Assembly: GCA_964506325.1 (NCBI GenBank)
Contig: CAZDLO010000052.1
Location: forward strand, 1-22,567
Length of the DNA stretch: 22,567 bases
Direction of reading: 5' to 3'
DNA from: CAINVV01 sp964506325
Lineage (GTDB): Bacteria > Bacteroidota > Bacteroidia > Bacteroidales > Prolixibacteraceae
Position 1 is the first letter of the stretch, and the number at the start of each line of letters is the position of its first letter. Below, piece after piece: positions 15,091 to 22,567 of this stretch. The notes beneath the pieces were generated by a model, which saw only the letters and a program-made list of their open reading frames with translations, ran no database searches and was not told the origin of the DNA. A program made the translations under genes and the position numbers.

Positions 15091-17334
15091 ATGAATACAA
15101 AAATTATTTTTCTTTCTCTTTTGCTGGCGATTGTGACAAGTTGCAGAGAAAAAGCGCAGGACCGACTGACAGATTTTGTCAATCCATTTATCGGAACGGA
15201 TGAAGATGGTCATACATTCCCTGGAGCCATAGTCCCCTTCGGAATGGTTCAGCTTAGTCCGGACAATGGTGATCACGGCTACAACTGGTGCAGTGGTTAT
15301 CATTATTCCAGTGACAAAATTATGGGCTTCAGTCATACCCATTACAGCGGTACTGGTGCAGAAAGCCTTTGTGATGTATCCGTGATGCCTTTGGTAAATA
15401 ATAGTCCATCCTGGGAATCAGCAAGGAGTGATTTTTCTCATGATGAAGAAATTGCTTCACCCGGTTACTATTCTGTGAATCTGAAAAGCTTCGGCATACT
15501 GGCAGAACTGACTTCAACGGTTCATTGCGGCATCCACCGGTATACTTTGCCTGAGAGCAACAACGTTTTGTTGCGTTTCGACCTGGGATTTGGCAACGGG
15601 GCGGAAGCCAGGGTCGGACACAACGGTGATGAACCCCTGGAATGCTATTTTAAAAGGATAGATGATCATACCATTGCTGGATTCAGGCGGTCGATGGGGT
15701 TTGTCGGGGAACGGTACGTATTTTTTGCCGCTCAAACCAGTCGCCCTTTTTCGGATATTACTGTTTTTGCGGATGGGGCAGCTGTCAGCTCGAAGGAGGA
15801 AGCCACAGCAGTGCGACTTAACACCTACCTCTCTTTTCCTGCTTCCAGAGCCGGGGAGCAACTTCTGGTGAAGGTCGCTATCAGTTCCTCCTCCCTGGAT
15901 GGTGCCCTGGCTGGGTTACAGGAGATTCCAGCCTGGGATTTTGATGCCGTCAGAAAGAACGCGGAAGCTGCCTGGGAAAAGGAACTTGGCAAGATTCGCG
16001 TAACCTCGGAAGACAAGTCTTTTAAGGAGACATTTTATACGGCTGTCTACCACAATTATTTTGCCCCGTTCAGGTTTGATGATGCACTAGGTGAATACAG
16101 GGGAGCAGACAATAAGACCCATAAAGGAAAAAATATCTATACCCTGCATTCTCTCTGGGATACCTACAGGGCCACCGCCCCGTTGTTCACCCTGACACAG
16201 AACGAGAGGCTCCCGGATATTATCAATTCATACCTTGTTTTTTACCGGCAGCATGGTCTGCTCCCTTCCTGGGAAATGTACTTCAATGAAGCCAATGTGA
16301 TGCCCGGGTATCATGCCGTTCCAATTATCTCAGATGCAATTCTAAAAGGGGTTAAAGGTTTTGACTACCTGGAAGCATTTGAAGCAATGAAGGCAACAGC
16401 TAACCAGGAGATCAGGGAAACTGACCATTACATCAAATATGGTTATGTTCCTGAGGATCTTGATCCAAGGCAAAGGGGTGTTACAAAAACTGTCGAGTAT
16501 GCCTTCGACGACTGGTGCATTGCCCAGGTTGCCGGGAAACTGGGACTGGAGAGCGACCGTGCCAATTTTATGAAGAGAAGCGGTTACTGGAGAAATGTCT
16601 TTGATGGGGAAACCGGTTTCGTAAGGCCCAGAGATTCAAAAGGAAACTGGATAACTCCTTTTAATCCGCAGGAATCTGTCGGGTTCCAGGAGGGCAATGC
16701 CTGGATCTATACCTGGTATGTGCCGCAGGATGTTTATGGTCTTATTACTGCCATGGGTGGTGATCAAAAATTCTGTGGCAGGCTTGATTCCTTGTACAAC
16801 GGACCTGAAAAGCCCTACCGCAACCTGACCAACCACGGCTTTTACGGGCTCTCCGAATTTTCCAATGAACCCAGCCATCATGTTCCCTATTTGTACTCTT
16901 ACGTTGGGAAACCTTGGAAAACTGCTGAAAAGGTTCATCATATTCTCACCCGTTTTTACAGTAACCAGCCAAACGGATTGTGCGGTAATGATGATTGCGG
17001 CCAGACAAGTGCGTGGTATGTGCTTAGTTCTGTCGGTTTTTACCCGGTTAACCCTGCCAGTGGGGAATATGTGCTGGGAAGTCCTTTGTCTGACAGGTCG
17101 GAGTTTACTCTCGACAACGGCAGGCTGTTTTCAGTAAAGGCTGAAAATCTGAGTAAACAGAATATTTACATTCAAAAGGCAGAGCTGAACGGGAAGCCCT
17201 ACACCAAGTCCTATATCAGACATTCTGATATTTTGGAGGGAGGAGAACTCGTGCTGTACATGGGAGGTCAACCATCAATGACTTGGGGAACTGCCCCTGA
17301 AGACAGACCAGCAAAATCACCGGAACAATGGTGA
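15091..17334 (+). CDS. GH92 alpha-mannosidase lipoprotein
   Basis: Glycoside hydrolase family 92 protein of 747 residues, the usual family length, with a lipoprotein signal (lipobox ending at Cys18, IVTSC). GH92 enzymes are calcium-dependent exo-alpha-mannosidases that trim N-glycans or yeast mannan. Visible family motifs are NPFIGT followed by DGHTFPGA (31-46), PFGMVQLSPD (49-58), the HTHYSGTG segment (82-89), LHSLWDTYR (352-360), QEGNAWIYTW (533-542) with probable acid Glu534, SNEPSHHVPY (591-600) and GNDDCGQTSAWYVLSS (632-647) with probable base Asp634/Asp635. The residues after the Cys (REKAQD) are compatible with surface export, but that is not certain. No SusC/SusD pair is nearby, so this is not a classic utilisation locus. 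The WG-repeat gene follows after 55 bases and may be cotranscribed. Confidence 0.95.
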   Translation: MNTKIIFLSLLLAIVTSCREKAQDRLTDFVNPFIGTDEDGHTFPGAIVPFGMVQLSPDNGDHGYNWCSGYHYSSDKIMGFSHTHYSGTGAESLCDVSVMPLVNNSPSWESARSDFSHDEEIASPGYYSVNLKSFGILAELTSTVHCGIHRYTLPESNNVLLRFDLGFGNGAEARVGHNGDEPLECYFKRIDDHTIAGFRRSMGFVGERYVFFAAQTSRPFSDITVFADGAAVSSKEEATAVRLNTYLSFPASRAGEQLLVKVAISSSSLDGALAGLQEIPAWDFDAVRKNAEAAWEKELGKIRVTSEDKSFKETFYTAVYHNYFAPFRFDDALGEYRGADNKTHKGKNIYTLHSLWDTYRATAPLFTLTQNERLPDIINSYLVFYRQHGLLPSWEMYFNEANVMPGYHAVPIISDAILKGVKGFDYLEAFEAMKATANQEIRETDHYIKYGYVPEDLDPRQRGVTKTVEYAFDDWCIAQVAGKLGLESDRANFMKRSGYWRNVFDGETGFVRPRDSKGNWITPFNPQESVGFQEGNAWIYTWYVPQDVYGLITAMGGDQKFCGRLDSLYNGPEKPYRNLTNHGFYGLSEFSNEPSHHVPYLYSYVGKPWKTAEKVHHILTRFYSNQPNGLCGNDDCGQTSAWYVLSSVGFYPVNPASGEYVLGSPLSDRSEFTLDNGRLFSVKAENLSKQNIYIQKAELNGKPYTKSYIRHSDILEGGELVLYMGGQPSMTWGTAPEDRPAKSPEQW

Positions 17335-17389
17335 CAGAGGTGGAAATAATTCACAACAACCCATTTTCTAAACATTAAAATTCAATAAA

Positions 17390-17821
17390 GTGAAGCTAAT
17401 TTTTCTGCTGATTGCCATCCTGGGATTTTTCAGTGCGCATGCACAATGGACCCCTTTTTATTCTGAAAATGATGGCAAATATGGATACAAAGACAAGGAT
17501 GGTAAAGTTGTGGTATCCCCTAAGTATGACCTGGCGTACCAGTTTAAAGAGGGTATGGCTGCATTCAGGCTTAAAGGAAAATATGGATATCTCAACGAAA
17601 ATGGGATTGAAACAGTTGAACCAAAATACGATTTCACCTGGCATTATACGGGCGGATTCGCTACTGTAAAAATGGGGGAACTGTATGGTTTTATTGATAA
17701 AAGCGGACGTGAAGTGGTCTCTCCCCGGTATGAAGATGCCAATAACTTTCATGGTGCATGCTGTTACAAGGGAATGGCACATGTGAAGGAAAATGGCAAA
17801 TGGAAAATCATCAGACTGTAA
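17390..17821 (+). CDS. Secreted WG-repeat protein
   Basis: Small exported protein of 143 residues: signal peptide (about 1-18, SAHA-Q), then three WG-type beta repeats (about 29-51, 62-86 and 96-119) and a partial fourth (134-143). Each has the Gly-Lys-Tyr-Gly-Tyr/Phe, Asp/Glu-x-x-Gly, Val-x-Pro-x-Tyr pattern. The start is GTG at 17390; the only upstream in-frame region ends at a TAA (17369-17371) and has no ATG. WG repeats are common in Bacteroidota and form beta-structures of unknown binding role. It ends 5 bases before the stop of the convergent isochorismatase-like gene. No enzymatic motif is seen. Confidence 0.85.
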   Translation: MKLIFLLIAILGFFSAHAQWTPFYSENDGKYGYKDKDGKVVVSPKYDLAYQFKEGMAAFRLKGKYGYLNENGIETVEPKYDFTWHYTGGFATVKMGELYGFIDKSGREVVSPRYEDANNFHGACCYKGMAHVKENGKWKIIRL

Positions 17822-17826
17822 TACGA

Positions 17827-18441
17827 TTACTGAAACAGGTATTTGTCTGAAAATTTCCTGAAATCATCTTCACTGATAATTTTTGCATAACCGCCGTTCA
17901 TAATAGTTGCCATGACAGCAGTTTGTACATCTTCAGCTTTTACTATTTTCCCGCCAAACTTTAAATCCCGGGTAGCACAGGCTTCCTGAACAACCAGACA
18001 TTCATACCCAAAATCATGGGCAGCCCTGACAGCGGCCTCTAAGCACATCTGTGTTTGCATTCCTATGATTACAAGTCTCGTAATACTTTTATTCCTTAGG
18101 AATTCCAGAAGGTCAGTCTTCTGAAAACAATTTACTTGCTCTTTTGTTATCACTTTTTCATCCGGCAGAGGGGCAACATTTGGATGAATTTCAAATCCTT
18201 TGGATGATACATGGCGGACATGAACAACCGTTTGCTTCTTTTCCCTGAAAATACGCAGGACTTCTTTCGCTGCCAGGCTTGCTTCTTCGGCATGTACCAG
18301 TCCCGGTGCTTCTCCCGGGAAGTAGAACTGCTGAATATCTACGATCAGCAGGGCGGTCTTCACCTGCCCTGTATTCTGCTGAGCCATGACCGTGAGGCTA
18401 CTTATTAGACTTACCAGGAAAAGTGCCACCAGTATTTTCAT
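17827..18441 (-). CDS. Exported isochorismatase-family cysteine hydrolase
   Basis: From the ATG at 18441 the protein has 204 residues: a signal peptide (MKILVALFLVSLISS, cleaved near MA-Q) and an isochorismatase-like domain. The catalytic triad of the family's cysteine hydrolases is present: Asp35 (LLIVDIQ), Lys100 (VITKEQVNCF) and Cys133 (GMQTQMCLEAAVRAAHDFGY). Members hydrolyse nicotinamide, N-carbamoyl compounds or similar small amides. The GMxTxMC form groups it with general cysteine hydrolases rather than true isochorismatase, and the substrate is unknown. An upstream ATG at 18465 would add eight residues before the signal; I prefer the shorter start. A periplasmic location is less common for this family. 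It lies between a convergent WG-repeat gene and the glucanotransferase gene on the same strand, 189 bases downstream of the latter. Confidence 0.88.
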   Translation of the reverse strand: MKILVALFLVSLISSLTVMAQQNTGQVKTALLIVDIQQFYFPGEAPGLVHAEEASLAAKEVLRIFREKKQTVVHVRHVSSKGFEIHPNVAPLPDEKVITKEQVNCFQKTDLLEFLRNKSITRLVIIGMQTQMCLEAAVRAAHDFGYECLVVQEACATRDLKFGGKIVKAEDVQTAVMATIMNGGYAKIISEDDFRKFSDKYLFQ

Positions 18442-18630
18442 GCCGTAATTATGAATTGTTCCCATGTCAGCCTGTATTGAATTGTTGTATTTATTGTTTG
18501 CCTAAGCGCAGTATAATAATGGAAGACAGTGGAGCCTTTGGGTCGGGGTAAGGCTTTTCCGGGAGCCTGAAAGGTGAAAATGGTGCACTTCCTCAACCTT
18601 TTCAGTCCGGAGATCCAGTGTGTCTAAACT

Positions 18631-20115
18631 TTATCTTCCAAATAACAGGGTCATTTTATACAACCTGCTTCCGTCCGCCCTTTTAAATTGGGATGGACTC
18701 ATCCGCCACAGCCAGTTGCCCTTGACAGTACCCGGTTTATTCATCCTGGCGGCCGTTCCCAGACCCAGAATATCCTGCATGGGTACAATCGCGATCCGGG
18801 CCACTGATTCCTCTGCTTTGCGAATGAAATCCCAGGAGCTCAGGTTGCCGGTCCCCATATAGTCCTGAATCTGCTCCTTCTCTTGTTTTGAAAGGGAATC
18901 GATCCATCCTTTTGTTGTGTCGTTGTCGTGGGTACCTGTATAGGCAACGAAATCCCCGGAATAGTTGTGAGGCAGATGGGTATTTCCAACCTCGTCTGAG
19001 AATGCAAATTGCAAGACTTTCATTCCTGGCAATGCAAATTTCTTCCGCAGATGATCAACCTCTACTGTTATAAGGCCCAAATCTTCTGCTACGATCGGCA
19101 ACGAGCCGATCTGGTGCTTCAGGAGCTTCAGCAATTCCTCACCACCGGCTTTCATCCAGCTTCCGTTTATGGCATTCTTTTCCGCAGCCGGAACTGCCCA
19201 GAACGATTCAAGACCCCTGAAATGGTCGATTCGAACCATGTCAAAGAGGGTCAGGTTGAAATGAACGCGTGCCATCCACCATTCAAAACCATGGTGTTTC
19301 ATCATATCCCAGTTAAAAAGGGGATTTCCCCACAACTGGCCTGTTTCACTAAAATAGTCGGGCGGAACGCCACCAACCAATGTAGGTTTCCTGTTTTCAT
19401 CCAGGAGGAATAGCGATTGGTTGCTCCAGACATCAGAGCTGTTGAAAGCCACATACAAGGGAATATCCCCGAAAATGGAAATTCCTTTGCTGTTCGCATA
19501 ATCTTTTAATTCGAACCACTGCTTAAAAAAGATGAACTGGAGGAACCTGCTGAAGTTTACCGTTTCCTTGAATTTGGTGTAATATTTGAACAAGGCTGCT
19601 TCTTCCCTGGTCTGCAGGGATAACTCCCATTTGCTCCAATCCGTGCCGGGCAGATTCTGGCTGCAGGCATCAAATAGAGACCAGGATTCAAGCCACCACC
19701 AGTTTTTGTCCCAGAAATGCAGATATTCCGGGGTCTCGAATCCCTTGTTGTGTTTAAAGTTTTCAAAGGCAATTCCCAGGAGATTGCTCCGAAATGGTAC
19801 TAACTGCTTGAAATTGATCTTGTCTGACGGGAATACTGGCGTTTTCTCAAGTTGTTCTTTCTGAAGGAGGCCTTCATTGATAAGCAGTTCAAGGTCTATC
19901 AGGTTCGGATTTCCGGCGAAGGCGGAATATGCCTGGTAAGGTGAATGACTCCAGTCGGTCGGACCAATCGGTAAAATTTGCCATACACTTTGGCCTGCCT
20001 CACAAAGCCAGTCGACAAATTGATACGCATTTGCACCCAGGGAACCGATACCATATTTTCCCGGAAGGGATGAGGGGTGCAGCAGCACTCCTGAACGACG
20101 TTGGTTGAATATCAT
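18631..20115 (-). CDS. malQ: 4-alpha-glucanotransferase (amylomaltase, GH77)
   Basis: Cytoplasmic GH77 enzyme of 494 residues, full length for the short bacterial form and without extra starch-binding modules. It transfers alpha-1,4-glucan segments between maltodextrins or glycogen chains and releases glucose. The N-terminal signature is SGVLLHPSSLPGKYGIGSLG (8-27). Catalytic residues are Asp297 (RIDHFRG, nucleophile), Glu344 (IVAEDLG, acid/base) and Asp397 (YTGTHDND, transition-state stabiliser). SPYQAYSAFAGNPNLID (58-74) is also typical. The start ATG at 20115 directly precedes the conserved region. No other glycogen or maltose genes are in the window, so its metabolic partners lie elsewhere. 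Confidence 0.96.
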   Translation of the reverse strand: MIFNQRRSGVLLHPSSLPGKYGIGSLGANAYQFVDWLCEAGQSVWQILPIGPTDWSHSPYQAYSAFAGNPNLIDLELLINEGLLQKEQLEKTPVFPSDKINFKQLVPFRSNLLGIAFENFKHNKGFETPEYLHFWDKNWWWLESWSLFDACSQNLPGTDWSKWELSLQTREEAALFKYYTKFKETVNFSRFLQFIFFKQWFELKDYANSKGISIFGDIPLYVAFNSSDVWSNQSLFLLDENRKPTLVGGVPPDYFSETGQLWGNPLFNWDMMKHHGFEWWMARVHFNLTLFDMVRIDHFRGLESFWAVPAAEKNAINGSWMKAGGEELLKLLKHQIGSLPIVAEDLGLITVEVDHLRKKFALPGMKVLQFAFSDEVGNTHLPHNYSGDFVAYTGTHDNDTTKGWIDSLSKQEKEQIQDYMGTGNLSSWDFIRKAEESVARIAIVPMQDILGLGTAARMNKPGTVKGNWLWRMSPSQFKRADGSRLYKMTLLFGR

Positions 20116-20387
20116 ACTATCTTAGGACAAATAACAGAATAATAGAATTTATTTACGGAGACCGACTTTCCAGGGAGGATGTTTATTCCCGGACGATGGA
20201 TTTACCGTTGAATCCGTGCCAACTGAAAAGACCTTGGTATTTCAGAAAGTTTCAGATTGCATCTCTAATCCATTCCCAAAAGTAGAAGATATTTTCAAGT
20301 ACTAAAAAATGTTATTTGTAGAAACATAATCCGGAGTGACTCGTAATAAGAGTTGAATGTTTATAATCATTCTAAATAAAATACATT

Positions 20388-21053
20388 ATGAGAAATTTAC
20401 TGATTATCTTAATCTTAGTAGTTATGGAAACCACCGCTTTTGCACAGTTTACCCAGGAACCTTTACCATACGCGTTTGATGCGCTGGAACCGTCGATTGA
20501 TAAAACCACGATGGAAATACATTATGGACGTCACCACAAGGCTTATGTTGACAACTTAAACAAAGCTGTTGCTGGTGCGCCACAGGAAAAATTGTCGATT
20601 TATGACCTGCAGAAATCTGTTACGGCAGAAACACCAGCTGCGATCCGCAACAATGGGGGTGGCGTATGGAACCATACCTTCTTCTTCAATGGAATGGCTG
20701 CTAATGCAGGTGGGGAGCCGAAAAATGCTTTGGGCGATGCCATCAGGACTTCCTGGGGTAGTTTTGATCATTTTAAGGAGGAATTTAAGAAAGCTTCACT
20801 TGGGCGCTTTGGGTCAGGTTGGGTCTGGCTGAGCGTAGCCAATGGAAAACTAGTGATTCAGTCGACCCCTAACCAGGACAATCCATTGATGCCTGTATCA
20901 GATGCTAAAGGAACCCCTGTTCTCAGCCTCGACGTCTGGGAGCATGCCTATTACCTTAAATATCAGAATAAGCGCGCTGATTACACAGAAGCATACTGGA
21001 ATGTTGTGAATTGGGAAAATGCCAATAAGCTTTATCAGCAGGCCATTAAATAA
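20388..21053 (+). CDS. Exported superoxide dismutase, Mn-type signature
   Basis: Fe/Mn superoxide dismutase of 221 residues with an N-terminal signal peptide (about 1-20, TAFA-Q), so it acts in the periplasm or outside the cell. Metal ligands are His45 (IHYGRHH), His96 (WNHTFFF), Asp182 and His186 (DVWEHAYYLKY). The NNGGGVWNH block (88-96) and Gln163 in TPNQDNPLM are the pattern of manganese enzymes; iron enzymes usually carry the active-site Gln in the first block and Ala-Gly in the second. Cambialistic activity is possible. The gene stands alone after a 272-base gap from the divergent glucanotransferase gene and ends at a bidirectional terminator. Confidence 0.95.
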   Translation: MRNLLIILILVVMETTAFAQFTQEPLPYAFDALEPSIDKTTMEIHYGRHHKAYVDNLNKAVAGAPQEKLSIYDLQKSVTAETPAAIRNNGGGVWNHTFFFNGMAANAGGEPKNALGDAIRTSWGSFDHFKEEFKKASLGRFGSGWVWLSVANGKLVIQSTPNQDNPLMPVSDAKGTPVLSLDVWEHAYYLKYQNKRADYTEAYWNVVNWENANKLYQQAIK

Positions 21054-21124
21054 AGGTTGAAATTTGGACCCGGAAGGACCTGTTTTGTTGCTGATCGAAT
21101 TAGCTTTAACAGCTGGATTCCCGG

Positions 21125-21168
21125 AAAAAAGAAAGCCGTTCACTTAGGTGTGGACGGCTTTCTTTTTA
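21125..21168. terminator. Bidirectional rho-independent terminator between SOD and tonB
   Basis: A stem of at least 15 base pairs (left arm about 21129-21143, right arm 21150-21164, one G-T pair) closes a 6-base loop (TTAGGT). A T-run follows on the plus strand (21163-21167) and an A-run precedes it (21125-21130), giving U-tracts on both strands. It lies between the convergent SOD and TonB genes and should stop transcription from both. Confidence 0.85.
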
Positions 21169-21201
21169 TATAAAAAAACTGGATTTTTCTTCCGGATTCT
21201 T

Positions 21202-21978
21202 TTATTGCAATTTAAAGCTGATCGGAACAGTGTAGGAAACCCTTACAGGTACCCCGCGTTGTTTTCCTGGCTTCCATTTGGGAAGTGTTGACACTACCCT
21301 TAAAGCTTCGTTATCAAGAGATGCATCAACACCCCTGGCGATTTTGGCATTGGAAACGGAACCGTCTTTGTTCACCACGAAAGTAACAAATACTTTTCCC
21401 TGAATGCCATTTTCCTGGGCGACAGCCGGATAAACGATAGCTTTGGCAATGTAGGTTCTAAGTGCCATCTCCCCTCCCGGGAATTCAGGCATCTCTTCAA
21501 CAACAACAAAGACCTGCTGCTCTTCCTTCTCCTGAACCTCCTCCTGCTTTTGCTCCACTACTTCCACAACTTCCTTGTTTACAGTAGTTGAAATCTGCTC
21601 ATCAGAGATCATCAGCTTGGTTTGATCTTCAACCTTGATTGAGTCTACAACAACAGGGGCTACGTATTTAACAACGGCCTGCTGCTCAGCTGGTGGTGGT
21701 GGTGGCGGCGGTGGCGGTGGCGGTGGTATATCCTGTTGAAGGTTATTGGCCATTTCCGCTATTACCTCCCTGGCATCCCTCGCTTTTTGTTTGGCTTGAT
21801 TGCTAGCCCTGATATAGGGAACAATAACGATTAAACTCAGGATGAATATCGCAATCAGTGTAGAGATTAGAACAACACGGTTGTACTTTTTCCGAATCTG
21901 ATACGCTCCATATTCCTGGTTTCTATTTTCGAAGACTATGTCATCGAAACTAGGACTGAACTGTTTATCTATTACCAT
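21202..21978 (-). CDS. tonB: TonB energy-transducer protein
   Basis: TonB of 258 residues in the Bacteroidota form: a cytoplasmic N-terminus with ENRNQEYGAYQIRKKY (17-32), one membrane anchor (about 36-54), twelve consecutive prolines (85-96), a Glu/Val/Gln-rich periplasmic spacer (about 110-160) and a C-terminal TonB domain (about 165-258) with MPEFPGG, YPAVAQENGIQGKVFVTFVV and the final VPISFKL. It couples the proton-motive force from ExbB/ExbD to outer-membrane TonB-dependent receptors. It starts 12 bases after the ExbD stop and is probably cotranscribed with it. It ends at the bidirectional terminator. Confidence 0.95.
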   Translation of the reverse strand: MVIDKQFSPSFDDIVFENRNQEYGAYQIRKKYNRVVLISTLIAIFILSLIVIVPYIRASNQAKQKARDAREVIAEMANNLQQDIPPPPPPPPPPPPAEQQAVVKYVAPVVVDSIKVEDQTKLMISDEQISTTVNKEVVEVVEQKQEEVQEKEEQQVFVVVEEMPEFPGGEMALRTYIAKAIVYPAVAQENGIQGKVFVTFVVNKDGSVSNAKIARGVDASLDNEALRVVSTLPKWKPGKQRGVPVRVSYTVPISFKLQ

Positions 21979-21990
21979 ACGTGTCGATCT

Positions 21991-22567
21991 TTATTTTTTT
22001 GCCGCAGCGGGTGCAGCAGCAGTTAACGGTATTCCGAGAGCACGTTCCACCATATTTTGCTCAAGCCAGTCAATGTCTGTAACAATGTATATGGCAATTC
22101 CTACAATTGACATTTCATCAATAATATCGACAAAATTCTTGTACTTTGCTGTCTTGTAGAATTTGATCAGGACAATCGGTCCGGTATCATCAACTTTCTT
22201 GAGCTGACGGATGGCTGACAGCAAAGAATCTTGTTTGATTTCGATCTTCCCTGCAATAACATCAGTCTTAAACGCTTCAATTTTTTTGAAGAGGGCCCTG
22301 TTTCTATCCAACAAAACCTGACGGATACCGGTGGCACTGAAGTTGGTTTCCTGTAACGGAACCAATGCTGCAGGATCTGCTTTGCCAGGATACCAAAAGA
22401 CCTTGTCGTCAGGACCCATAATGATATTTAGCGTACGACTTTCTGCAATTTTCGGAGGTTCGACTTTTTCGTTTTTTCTGATTTTCTCAGGCAAAGCGAT
22501 TTCCATGACCTTAGGTTTGGCAAAAGCAGTCGTAAGCATGAAGAACGTGATCAGCAGACACATAAGG
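21991..22567 (-). CDS. exbD: ExbD/TolR-family biopolymer transport protein (5' end outside window)
   Basis: The visible 190-plus residues begin inside the single membrane helix: the segment MCLLITFFMLTTAF is the ExbD motif that follows the conserved Asp, which lies beyond the window. The frame stays open to the last base, so the apparent Met here is internal. The long periplasmic domain contains a Bacteroidota-type extension (about 40-110), a core (PIVLIKFYKTAKYKNFVDIIDEM) and an Ala/Lys tail. ExbD forms the proton channel with ExbB and drives TonB, encoded just downstream. exbB, or another exbD, is expected beyond the right edge. Confidence 0.88.
   Translation of the reverse strand, partial: LMCLLITFFMLTTAFAKPKVMEIALPEKIRKNEKVEPPKIAESRTLNIIMGPDDKVFWYPGKADPAALVPLQETNFSATGIRQVLLDRNRALFKKIEAFKTDVIAGKIEIKQDSLLSAIRQLKKVDDTGPIVLIKFYKTAKYKNFVDIIDEMSIVGIAIYIVTDIDWLEQNMVERALGIPLTAAAPAAAKK

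Noticed and set aside
15091..20115. A polysaccharide utilisation locus around the GH92 and GH77 genes.
   Set aside because: There is no SusC/SusD pair, no ECF sigma or hybrid regulator, and the two enzymes are on opposite strands with unrelated genes between them.
21685..21726. The GGT/GGC run as a tandem DNA repeat of interest.
   Set aside because: It encodes the polyproline stretch of TonB, a normal feature of the family.

Overview
The window looks like chromosomal DNA of a Bacteroidota bacterium. The signs are a TonB with the Bacteroidota-type N-terminus (FENRNQEYGAYQIRKKY) next to a long ExbD, a serine palmitoyltransferase-type enzyme (sphingolipid makers are common in this phylum), a LytS-type kinase with a LytTR regulator, a GH92 lipoprotein, weak or absent Shine-Dalgarno sequences, and TAnnTTTG-type promoter boxes. 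I cannot fix the genus. The standard code fits, with TAA, TAG and TGA all used as stops. I see no tRNA, rRNA, CRISPR array, insertion sequence or phage gene.

Layout. (1) 55-2086, minus strand: a short-chain dehydrogenase and a serine palmitoyltransferase-like enzyme, probably the first two steps of sphingoid-base synthesis, behind a good Bacteroidota promoter. (2) 2202-5788, minus: two overlapping exported M14 carboxypeptidase-family genes. The downstream one keeps all catalytic residues. The upstream one has lost every one of them but keeps the fold and the Asp-rich loops, so it looks like a pseudoenzyme partner. (3) 5963-14670, minus: an apparent eight-gene operon, and the most interesting part. 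In transcription order it encodes a LytS-like histidine kinase, a LytTR response regulator, an 80-residue PqqD-like protein, an ATP-grasp ligase, a fold-III PLP decarboxylase with an unusual N-terminal tail, a urea-transporter/M23 peptidase fusion, a TPR plus outer-membrane beta-barrel protein, and a secreted TPR protein. (4) 14671-15090: a 420-base divergent intergenic region holding three 9-base direct repeats at an exact 21-base period upstream of the kinase, the spacing expected for LytTR binding. (5) 15091-17821, plus: a GH92 alpha-mannosidase lipoprotein and a small WG-repeat protein. (6) 17827-20115, minus: an exported isochorismatase-like hydrolase and a GH77 4-alpha-glucanotransferase. 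(7) 20388-21053, plus: an exported Mn-type superoxide dismutase. (8) 21202-22567, minus: TonB and the 3' part of ExbD, separated from the dismutase gene by a bidirectional terminator.

How the genes may work together. In region 3 the order suggests a sensor pair controlling a pathway that runs from the cytoplasm outward: a small PqqD-like binding or carrier protein, a ligase and a decarboxylase inside, a channel with a periplasmic peptidoglycan-hydrolase domain in the inner membrane, and TPR/beta-barrel parts at the outer membrane. Substrate and product are unknown. The combination is what I would put forward as the possible undescribed system. The other regions look like ordinary metabolism, glycan use, oxidative-stress defence and energy transduction.
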